8,335 nucleotides of DNA, taken from SAR324 cluster bacterium (lineage in GTDB: Bacteria; Bdellovibrionota; UBA2361; JAAZON01). The stretch's first letter is position 1. Every line of letters starts with the position of its first letter. The position numbers and the translations under genes were made by a program. The DNA is taken from assembly GCA_012797725.1 (NCBI GenBank), contig JAAZON010000086.1, positions 1 through 8,335 on the forward strand, read 5' to 3'. The notes beneath the pieces are model-generated. The model was not told the DNA's origin, ran no database searches, and saw only the letters and a program-made list of their open reading frames with translations. Below are positions 1 to 5,779 of the stretch, piece after piece.

Positions 1-304
1 TAGGATTGCGGTTAACCGCGAGTACGAAGAACTTGAACGTTTCCTAGCAGCAGCCCCTAGATTAATGCGTAAAAACGGGCGTTTTGCGTGCATTAGCTTT
101 CAATCTGGAGAAGACAAGATCGTTGCAAGAACCTTTCGAGAGTGGGCATCTGGAGATACTGCACCAGCATATCTTCGGACTGCTCACTCGAGGGAGGGGA
201 TTGGGACGCTTGTAAATAAAAAGCCGATTACCGCATCAGAGGAAGAAATTTTAAGAAATTTATCTTCCCGAAGTGCGCGACTTAGAGTATTTCTTTTTCA
301 CTGA
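1..304 (+). CDS. rsmH: 16S rRNA m4C1402 methyltransferase RsmH (MraW), C-terminal part, 5' end outside window
   Basis: The open frame enters from the left edge (first full codon at base 2) and begins RIAVNREYEELERFL, which matches the RIAVN.EL.ELE segment of RsmH. Next come CISFQSGEDKIVARTFREWA, corresponding to the family's ISFHSLEDRIVK motif, and KPITASEEEILRNLSSRSARLRV, corresponding to the C-terminal KPI.PSEEEI..NPRSRSAKLRV signature. RsmH uses S-adenosylmethionine to N4-methylate C1402 of 16S rRNA; the SAM-binding half lies upstream of the window. The ATG at 65 is internal and not the true start. Two usually conserved residues of ISFHSLED differ here (His to Gln, Leu to Gly). It is the usual first or second dcw gene and ends 12 bases before ftsL, so co-transcription is likely. 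The identification is firm. Confidence 0.93.
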   Translation, partial: RIAVNREYEELERFLAAAPRLMRKNGRFACISFQSGEDKIVARTFREWASGDTAPAYLRTAHSREGIGTLVNKKPITASEEEILRNLSSRSARLRVFLFH

Positions 305-308
305 GGTG
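303..308 (+). promoter_or_regulatory. Shine-Dalgarno site of ftsL
   Basis: GAGGTG lies 8 bases before the ATG at 317 and overlaps the rsmH stop codon (TGA, 302-304). It supports this start and coupled translation of rsmH and ftsL. Confidence 0.6.
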
Positions 309-316
309 TATAAATA

Positions 317-634
317 ATGAGTATTTCGCTGGACTATCAGCTTGTGTATAACAGAAAAGGAAGTTTGGTTGTTCCGATCTATTGGCAGATTGCAGCGGCG
401 CTTCTCTTACTCGTTTCCTTAAGTCTGCGTATTTGGGTCAAGATAGAGACTACTGATGCGGGCTATAAATTGGCACGTGAGCGCGAAACAACTATTGCGC
501 TTGATATGGAACGAAGAGAACTTGAGCTGCAGCTTTCTGTATTGATGCGGCCAGATAATTTGGCGCAAGAAGCTCAAAAAAGATTGGGACTTGGTGCTTT
601 AAAACCAGGACAAGCACGCAAAGTTGAGTTTTGA
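317..634 (+). CDS. ftsL: cell division protein FtsL
   Basis: This 105-residue bitopic membrane protein fits FtsL in size, position and layout. A short cytoplasmic tail with basic residues (about 1-20) is followed by one membrane helix (about 21-40, IYWQIAAALLLLVSLSLRIW). A charged, heptad-like coiled-coil region follows (about 46-78, rich in Arg, Glu and Leu). The C-terminus, RPDNLAQEAQKRLGLGALKPGQ, matches the RP..L...A...LGL..P.PGQ ending typical of FtsL. In known systems FtsL forms a periplasmic complex with FtsB and FtsQ and helps activate FtsW-FtsI at the septum. FtsL sequences diverge quickly, so the call rests on topology, the C-terminal motif and its place between rsmH and ftsI. The ATG start has a good Shine-Dalgarno site. 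Confidence 0.88.
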   Translation: MSISLDYQLVYNRKGSLVVPIYWQIAAALLLLVSLSLRIWVKIETTDAGYKLARERETTIALDMERRELELQLSVLMRPDNLAQEAQKRLGLGALKPGQARKVEF

Positions 635-643
635 TAGCACTCT

Positions 644-648
644 GGGAG
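644..648 (+). promoter_or_regulatory. Shine-Dalgarno site deciding the GTG start of ftsI
   Basis: GGGAG stands 7 bases before GTG 656, which favours this start over the internal ATG at 758. The ATG would cut away the basic cytoplasmic tail just before the membrane helix. Confidence 0.6.
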
Positions 649-655
649 CAGCGAA

Positions 656-2467
656 GTGTACGAAGGATTTTTAAGGTTTTCGTCTTGTGGAGGCTTCTCT
701 AGTCGTTCACACCATCTTTTAAATCCCCGATGTAGGAAGGCAAGGCTAAAGCTTATTATGGCTTTTTGCGTGTGCTGGTCTTCTATCCTCATAATGAGGC
801 TTTTCTGCCTTCAGGTGGTGAATTTTGAGCAGTGGCAAGAATGGGCGTTGAAGCAACACTTTGCAAAAGTTGAAGTTGCCTCGGAGCGAGGCCCTATTTA
901 CGACAGGAACGCCAAGTTGCTTGCAGTTTCAGTTCCGGCAGGCTCCATCTATATCAGGCCAAGACAAATAAAAGACAAGGCAGAGGCCATAAAAAAACTT
1001 TCCGAACTTCTGGGTGTGAAGCCCTCAATTGTTGCGGAAAAGTTCGATAACAAAAGCCCATTCGTTTGGATTAAACGTCAAGTGCCAAGATCCCTGGCGA
1101 GAAAAGTTGAGGATTGGAAGCTTCCCGGCGTGGGTTATATATTAGAGGCAAAAAGGTATTATCCTTTCAATCAGGCTGCCAGCAGTCTAATTGGTAAAGT
1201 TGGAGTTGATGGGATTGGGCTTTCTGGTGTCGAAGCCTTGTATGAAAAGAAATTGCACGAAGATCATCTGCAGACCAGAGTGGTCAGGGATGCCCTTGGG
1301 AAAACCTTGCAGTTTGCTTCGGGTGAGAAAGAGTCTTTTGAGTTGCCCCGAGGTGAGCCTCTTCGCCTCACGATTGATGCGGATTTGCAGCAAATTGTTG
1401 ATGAAGAGCTGGAGCGTGGTCGCCAAGCATCAAATGCAAAGGCAGCGTATGCCGTGATGATTGATTCTGACACAGGGGAAATACTAGCTATGAGCCAAGC
1501 TCCTGCGCTAAATCTAAATAGCGCGAGCACGGGAACCGCAAAGGAGCTAACTAACAAAGTGGTGGAAACTGTTTTTGAGCCAGGCTCGATTTTTAAGCCC
1601 ATTGTAGCAGCGTCGGCAATAGAACTTGGGTTGGCTCGCCCTTCTGATATGATTGATTGTGAGCGAGGTAAGTTTCGTTTTGGAAAACACATAATAAAGG
1701 ATGTGCATGGACAGGGTCTCTTGAGTCTTCGTGATGTGGTTGTGCGTTCATCTAACATTGGGATGACAAAAATAGGAGTTCGCATGGGCTCTGAGAGGCT
1801 ATATAAATCAATCAAACTTTTCGGATTCGGTGAGCCCTCAAATCTTGGGTTGCCAGGGGAAAGCAGGGGCATCTTTCGATCCGATAAGGTTTTGGCGCCT
1901 GTAGATGTGGCAACACATGCTTTTGGACAGGGGATAGCCGTAACACCACTTCAGTTAGTAAGGGCAATTGCTGCAATTGGGAATGGTGGAAAGCTTCCTA
2001 AACTTCGCTTATTGCAGAGCGACGAGCCGTTTCAAAGTAAACGTTTAATTTCCGAAGAAACAGCATCGATGGTTCGGGACATGATGTTTGGAGTTGTTGA
2101 GGATGCTCATGGAACCGGAAAACAGGCAGCGATAAAAGGTGTGCGAGTTGGTGGGAAGACAGGAACTGCTCAAAAAGCACGTGCTGGAGGTAGAGGCTAC
2201 GCACCAGGCTCCTATGTCGCCTCTTTTGTTGGATTTGTTGATGCGACTCCTATTGGTATTAAACAGAATATCAGCTTAATTGTCTCAATTGATGAGCCTA
2301 AGACAAAAGTAATTTATGGAGGCACACTTGCAGCACCTGTTTTTCGAGAAATCATGCTAAAAAGCCTCAAATTGTTGGCTACTCGGTACGAGCTTCGTCC
2401 CCCAGAAATTGTAGAAGATGCATTGCCAAAAAAGAATTTCACTACAGTTTCCTATCGACCTGCATAA
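656..2467 (+). CDS. ftsI: peptidoglycan D,D-transpeptidase FtsI (class B penicillin-binding protein, PBP3-like)
   Basis: This 603-residue septal transpeptidase cross-links peptide stems of new peptidoglycan outside the inner membrane, normally paired with the FtsW polymerase. It has a basic cytoplasmic tail (1-32) and one membrane helix (about 33-55). A PBP dimerisation domain follows, opening with ERGPIYDRNAKLLAVS (77-92). The transpeptidase domain runs from about 255 to 570. All three penicillin-binding motifs are present: SIFK with catalytic Ser311 and Lys314, SSN at 365-367, and KTGTA at 501-505. No PASTA repeats follow, so this is the FtsI type and not a SpoVD/PBP2x type with PASTA. The start is GTG with a good Shine-Dalgarno site, 21 bases after ftsL. 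The gene is intact and should be active. A run of seven A at 991-997 is in frame here, which is useful for comparison with the hemerythrin gene downstream. Confidence 0.95.
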   Translation: MYEGFLRFSSCGGFSSRSHHLLNPRCRKARLKLIMAFCVCWSSILIMRLFCLQVVNFEQWQEWALKQHFAKVEVASERGPIYDRNAKLLAVSVPAGSIYIRPRQIKDKAEAIKKLSELLGVKPSIVAEKFDNKSPFVWIKRQVPRSLARKVEDWKLPGVGYILEAKRYYPFNQAASSLIGKVGVDGIGLSGVEALYEKKLHEDHLQTRVVRDALGKTLQFASGEKESFELPRGEPLRLTIDADLQQIVDEELERGRQASNAKAAYAVMIDSDTGEILAMSQAPALNLNSASTGTAKELTNKVVETVFEPGSIFKPIVAASAIELGLARPSDMIDCERGKFRFGKHIIKDVHGQGLLSLRDVVVRSSNIGMTKIGVRMGSERLYKSIKLFGFGEPSNLGLPGESRGIFRSDKVLAPVDVATHAFGQGIAVTPLQLVRAIAAIGNGGKLPKLRLLQSDEPFQSKRLISEETASMVRDMMFGVVEDAHGTGKQAAIKGVRVGGKTGTAQKARAGGRGYAPGSYVASFVGFVDATPIGIKQNISLIVSIDEPKTKVIYGGTLAAPVFREIMLKSLKLLATRYELRPPEIVEDALPKKNFTTVSYRPA

Positions 2468-2484
2468 GAATTTTGGCGGATTGT

Positions 2485-2893
2485 CTATCTTACACCCTGA
2501 CCGGGTAAAAATTCTCCATAGGCTTTGTCAGGTCCGAGAATGTGAGAGAGAACCTCATCTCTGAACTTTGTAATGAGCTTTATTGATATAAAATCACCTT
2601 TCCTTGATCTTTCGTAGCAATTTTCAAGTTCTTTTATGATCTTCACATGATCGTTTCTTTGTTTTTCAAGGCCTATATAGTTATTACCTGCCAGCAATTT
2701 TTCTTCGCATGCGGCATGTTCTCTGTAAAATTTAATGAAGCTTTGAAAAAGCTCTAATAGCTCTGCTTGGCTTTTGTTTTCATAAATTTTGTCAGCAAGC
2801 TGATTTAATAAGAGTAGAAGTTTTTTTATGTTGTTCGTCAAAAACGCTAACTCTTACGTTATATGTATCAGACCAGGGTGCAAATGAATTCAT
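2485..2893 (-). pseudogene. bacteriohemerythrin, frameshifted at an A7 run
   Basis: Read on the - strand from ATG 2893-2891, the protein begins MNSFAPWSDTYNVRVSVFDE and continues QHKK, the classic bacteriohemerythrin N-terminus (W...Y.V.....DEQHKKL). This frame then stops at TGA 2794-2792. The rest of the domain continues in another frame to TAG 2487-2485. Removing one A from the run of seven at 2827-2821 joins both parts into a 135-residue protein, the usual length for the family. Expected di-iron ligands in the joined protein are His22, His59, Glu63, His82, His117 and Asp122; the histidine expected at 78 is Gln. Hemerythrins bind O2 at a di-iron site in a four-helix bundle and serve in O2 storage, delivery or sensing. 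A TTG at 2841 could start a 118-residue product, but it would lack helix A's His22, so it is probably an artefact. The stop lies 17 bases from the ftsI stop, convergent with it. It may be a decaying gene, a slippage-controlled gene or a sequence error. Confidence 0.82.
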
Positions 2894-2926
2894 AAACTTA
2901 CTTATAACATGAATTTGGATGGTTAC

Positions 2927-2947
2927 GACTCGCATAAATGCATAGTC
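2927..2947. repeat. imperfect inverted repeat, candidate operator
   Basis: GACT (2927-2930) pairs with AGTC (2944-2947), and GCAT (2932-2935) pairs with ATGC (2938-2941), around a central AA, with a C opposite AT as the only mismatch. It sits 34-54 bases upstream of the hemerythrin ATG, where a regulator could bind. The symmetry is seen in the sequence; the operator role is inference. Confidence 0.35.
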
Positions 2948-3015
2948 ATTAAAACCGCCCATACCTTCACAATGACATAATCTTTAGAATCTCTATCCTC
3001 CAGTGTAAACGCGTC

Positions 3016-3021
3016 TATAAT
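3016..3021 (+). promoter_or_regulatory. perfect -10 box TATAAT upstream of murE, -35 not recognisable
   Basis: TATAAT preceded by GTC lies about 100 bases before the murE start. A second similar box, TATACT, again preceded by GTC, lies 40 bases on at 3056-3061. Neither has a clear -35 partner, so promoter activity for murE is only plausible. A promoter is expected here because the inverted hemerythrin gene separates murE from ftsI. Confidence 0.35.
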
Positions 3022-3033
3022 AGGTTTATTATC

Positions 3034-3051
3034 ATGGATAAAATGGATAAA
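3034..3051 (+). repeat. tandem 9-base repeat ATGGATAAA x2
   Basis: Two perfect adjacent copies of ATGGATAAA (3034-3042 and 3043-3051) lie between the two -10-like boxes upstream of murE. They could be a small duplication or a pair of protein-binding sites. No role can be assigned. Confidence 0.5.
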
Positions 3052-3121
3052 TGTCTATACTTTGTAATTCGCAGAGGCTAGAAATAGTATTAGATTCGGC
3101 GACTTTTTAGTGGTGTTTGAT

Positions 3122-4597
3122 ATGATTCTATCGGTACAAGAAATTGTAGAAATAATAGGTGCAAAGCCAAGAAACATGGTCCAGATGGATTTGCAAATAA
3201 CAGGTTTGTCTGCCAATAGTGCCAATTGCAAAAGGGGATTTGTGTTTGTTGCCATTCCAGGAGTTGGTGCAGATGGGCATGACTATATTAACGAGGCTTT
3301 CAGCCAGGGTGCGGTAATTGCTGTTGTTTCTGATTCATCTAAGCTAGGCGAGAGGCCTGGCCTGTTAGTAGAGGATACGAGGAAGTCTTTAAGTAAATTG
3401 GCAAGCGTTTTCGCTGGTGAGCCTTCGAAAAAACTTTTGTGCATAGGAATTACTGGGACTAATGGTAAGACTACAATAAATTTGCTTATATATAACATCC
3501 TGCAACTGTTGGGAGAAAAAAGCATAAGAATTGGGACTCTTGGTACTTTTGCCGAAGGTGTGATTGACAGAAAAGAAGGGCTTACAACCCCCGATCCTGT
3601 GACACTTCATGAAGATTTAGCATTGGCTTTTTCCAGCGGTGTGAAGGCGGCTGTTATGGAGGCTTCTTCACATGCTCTGCATCAGGAGCGAGTAAGTGAG
3701 GTTGATTTTGATATCGGCGTCTATACGAACCTGACTCGGGATCACCTCGATTATCATGGTGACATGGAAAACTATTTTAAAGCCAAACTCAAACTCTTTG
3801 AGTTGATCTCAAAAGGGAGTAAGTCTCATAAATTAGGAATAATTAACATTGACTGCCCTTATGGGCGAAGACTGATGGGAACGAAGGGATTAAAACTGAT
3901 TTCCTATGGCACAGCGGAAGATGCCATGCTTCGAATAAGTGATATTGAGAGCAGTTCGAGTGAGAGCTCGTTTTGCATTTCATATGGTTCTTTGAAACGT
4001 AAGATCCAGACTAAGTTTATCGGCCGTCATAATGCTTCAAATATTGCGGGGACGTTAGGTGTTTTTCTTGGGCTTGGATACGAGTTTGATGCTCTTCTCT
4101 CGGTGCTTCCCAAGCTTCCTCAGGTTCCAGGCAGACTTGAATATGTGGCAGGTGAGGGCTTTGACGTCTTTGTTGATTATGCGCATACTCCGGACGCTCT
4201 TGAAAATGCGCTTGGAGCACTTAAAAATCTTAGCAAAGGCAATCTTTGGGTGCTCTTTGGTTGTGGCGGAGATCGTGATAAAGGAAAAAGGCCTCAAATG
4301 GCGGAAATTGCAGCACGAAATGCCGATAAGATAGTTGTGACATCAGATAATCCGAGGACAGAGGATCCTCAGGATATTATTAATGGTATTTTAAGCTCTG
4401 GAATTAAGCCTGATATTGTTAATCCTGATAGACGGGAGGCTATTAGGGCTGCAATACGAAGCGTGAGGAGGGGGGATGTGCTCTTAGTTGCTGGAAAGGG
4501 GCATGAGGATTATCAGATAATTGGGAAGACGAAAATCCATTTCTCAGATGTTGAAGAGATAAGAAAGGCTCTAGCCGAGCGTGCTTCTAAGCCCTAA
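3122..4597 (+). CDS. murE: UDP-MurNAc-L-Ala-D-Glu:meso-diaminopimelate ligase MurE
   Basis: This cytoplasmic Mur ligase adds the third amino acid to the UDP-MurNAc dipeptide using ATP. From ATG 3122 it is 491 residues. It has an N-terminal UDP-substrate domain and a central ATPase domain with P-loop GTNGKTT (112-118, Lys116). The expected carbamylated lysine is in YFKAK (Lys222). The C-terminal domain carries DYAHTPD (352-358), DNPRTEDP (409-416) and GKGHEDYQ (458-465). DNPR with GHE is the signature of meso-diaminopimelate-specific enzymes; lysine-adding enzymes differ at the DNPR position. The start is uncertain: GTG 3110 would add four residues, but MILSVQEIVEII from ATG 3122 fits the family start better, and neither has a strong Shine-Dalgarno site. 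It is the first gene of the run after the inverted hemerythrin gene. murF does not follow. Confidence 0.94.
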   Translation: MILSVQEIVEIIGAKPRNMVQMDLQITGLSANSANCKRGFVFVAIPGVGADGHDYINEAFSQGAVIAVVSDSSKLGERPGLLVEDTRKSLSKLASVFAGEPSKKLLCIGITGTNGKTTINLLIYNILQLLGEKSIRIGTLGTFAEGVIDRKEGLTTPDPVTLHEDLALAFSSGVKAAVMEASSHALHQERVSEVDFDIGVYTNLTRDHLDYHGDMENYFKAKLKLFELISKGSKSHKLGIINIDCPYGRRLMGTKGLKLISYGTAEDAMLRISDIESSSSESSFCISYGSLKRKIQTKFIGRHNASNIAGTLGVFLGLGYEFDALLSVLPKLPQVPGRLEYVAGEGFDVFVDYAHTPDALENALGALKNLSKGNLWVLFGCGGDRDKGKRPQMAEIAARNADKIVVTSDNPRTEDPQDIINGILSSGIKPDIVNPDRREAIRAAIRSVRRGDVLLVAGKGHEDYQIIGKTKIHFSDVEEIRKALAERASKP

Positions 4598-4702
4598 ACT
4601 AAGATGGATATCAGAGCTGCCCCGTTTTTTGAGCAGATTTTCAAATCCCAGACAATTTGTTGCTTTTTAGTGATTGTTTAGTCGTTTTGTTGTGGAGTGC
4701 TT
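4598..4702 (+). other. murE-mraY gap without murF
   Basis: These 105 bases hold no recognisable gene. murF, which usually stands between murE and mraY, is absent. A 25-codon open frame (4604-4681) has no clear Shine-Dalgarno site and no resemblance I recognise. Six T (4625-4630) follow no good GC-rich stem, so I see no terminator. murE and mraY can still be co-transcribed. Confidence 0.6.
4694..4697 (+). promoter_or_regulatory. Shine-Dalgarno site deciding the mraY start
   Basis: GGAG overlaps the first possible start, GTG 4697, so it cannot serve that codon. It sits 5 bases before GTG 4703 and 8 before TTG 4706. This favours 4703 (or 4706) as the true start. Confidence 0.55.
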
Positions 4703-5779
4703 GTGTTGTATTACTTGTATACCCTGAAATCTTCAGTTAGTTGGCTCAATGTCTTCAAATATCAGACTTTCAGGGCGATGCTGGCGTTTTTGGTTTCATT
4801 TGCTTTGGTGCTAATTTTTGCACCGATTTTCATAAGATATCTAAAAAAAAAGGGAGTTAAAGGGCAACCTATCCGAGACGATGGCCCCGAGAGGCATGAG
4901 CTGAAGGAAGGTACTCCAACAATGGGGGGCTTTGTTCCCGTTTGTGCCGTTGTTTTTACCACTTTACTTCTTGCCGATCTTAGTAATCCCTACATTTGGC
5001 TCACATTGGGAGTGATGGTTGCATATGGAGCAGTCGGATTTATAGATGATTGGAAGAAAATTAAACAGCAAGATTCTGCGGGGCTTTCAGAGAGGCAGAA
5101 ATTAATAGTTCAATTTAGTGTTGCTGGTGTTGCAGCTTTGGTTCTGTTGTTGATGGGATTTTCTACGGAGCTTAGTATTCCTTATACGAAAGATCTGACA
5201 ATCCATTTGAATTCTATTTTCTTTTTGTTGTTTGCGATGCTGGTAGTAGTTGGTACCTGCAATGCGGTGAATCTGACTGATGGACTGGATGGACTTGCCA
5301 TAGGGCCAATAATGACGGTAGCAGGCACTTATTCGATTTTTGCCTATCTTGGGGGACACTCCGTACTAGCTGGATATCTAGGAGTTTATCATGTGCCAGG
5401 TGTAGGCGAACTGAGCATACTTCTAATGGCAATTGTTGCATCTGGCCTTGGTTTTTTGTGGTACAATAGCTTTCCAGCTCAAATATTCATGGGGGATTTG
5501 GGTGCACTATCTTTAGGCGGAGTGCTTGGATTCATCGCTGTCGTTGTTAAGCATGAACTGATTCTTGTGATTGCAGGGGGTATTTTTGTGGTGGAGGCTT
5601 TGAGTGTTATTATTCAACGGTATTATTACAAGTTTACGAAGAAGCGAATCTTTAAGATGGCCCCTGTTCATCACCATTTTGAGCTGCTTGGACTTGCAGA
5701 ACCAAAAATTATAGTTCGTTTTTGGATAATTTCAATTGTTCTTGCACTAATTGCTTTGACTAGTTTGAAGATACGTTAA
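4703..5779 (+). CDS. mraY: phospho-N-acetylmuramoyl-pentapeptide transferase MraY
   Basis: This polytopic inner-membrane enzyme transfers phospho-MurNAc-pentapeptide from UDP to undecaprenyl phosphate, giving lipid I. From GTG 4703 it has 358 residues, close to the E. coli enzyme (360), with about ten hydrophobic helices. Landmarks are NVFKYQTFRA (16-25), the DDGPERH and GTPTMGG segments (59-76), and the catalytic pair in FIDDWKK (Asp115-Asp116). NLTDGLDGL lies at 190-198, MGDLGALSLGG starts at 263, and the triple histidine in APVHHHFEL is at 323-325. Starting at 4703 gives MLYYLY, as in many MraY proteins, and suits the Shine-Dalgarno site; GTG 4697 is the longer alternative. A run of nine A (4843-4851) encodes three lysines in the first cytoplasmic loop and keeps the frame. 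The stop overlaps the murD start by one base, so translation is probably coupled. Confidence 0.95.
   Translation: MLYYLYTLKSSVSWLNVFKYQTFRAMLAFLVSFALVLIFAPIFIRYLKKKGVKGQPIRDDGPERHELKEGTPTMGGFVPVCAVVFTTLLLADLSNPYIWLTLGVMVAYGAVGFIDDWKKIKQQDSAGLSERQKLIVQFSVAGVAALVLLLMGFSTELSIPYTKDLTIHLNSIFFLLFAMLVVVGTCNAVNLTDGLDGLAIGPIMTVAGTYSIFAYLGGHSVLAGYLGVYHVPGVGELSILLMAIVASGLGFLWYNSFPAQIFMGDLGALSLGGVLGFIAVVVKHELILVIAGGIFVVEALSVIIQRYYYKFTKKRIFKMAPVHHHFELLGLAEPKIIVRFWIISIVLALIALTSLKIR

Larger units (their letters stand above)
2894..3121. other. divergent intergenic region between hemerythrin and murE
   Basis: This stretch of about 230 AT-rich bases has no gene that I can support on either strand. It must hold the promoter of the hemerythrin gene (leftward) and, since that inverted gene separates murE from ftsI, probably also a promoter for murE-mraY-murD (rightward). 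It contains an imperfect inverted repeat (2927-2947), two -10-like boxes preceded by the same GTC (3016-3021 and 3056-3061), and a tandem 9-mer (3034-3051). I found no convincing TTGACA-type -35 box at the proper distance. Confidence 0.6.

Noticed and set aside
65..304. ATG 65 as the start of a separate 79-residue gene
   Set aside because: The frame is open to the left edge and already matches RsmH before this ATG.
1264..1872. 202-residue open frame on the - strand inside ftsI
   Set aside because: It lies wholly opposite the intact transpeptidase domain of ftsI, has no recognisable motif, and looks like a chance antisense frame.
2496..2508. ACCC/GGGT hairpin as terminator between ftsI and the hemerythrin gene
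   Set aside because: The stem is only 4 bp, it lies within the hemerythrin coding end, and no T-run follows on either strand.
2485..2841. 118-residue hemerythrin starting at TTG 2841 as the true gene
   Set aside because: The other frame just upstream encodes the missing W...Y...DEQHKK start of the family, so the TTG falls inside the original coding region and the short product would lack an iron ligand.
4625..4630. T6 run as an intrinsic terminator after murE
   Set aside because: No stable GC-rich stem stands directly before it; only a 4-bp CTGC/GCAG pairing spans the T run.
4604..4681. 25-codon frame as a murF remnant or small peptide gene
   Set aside because: It has no clear ribosome site and no convincing likeness to the MurF start; it is short enough to be chance.
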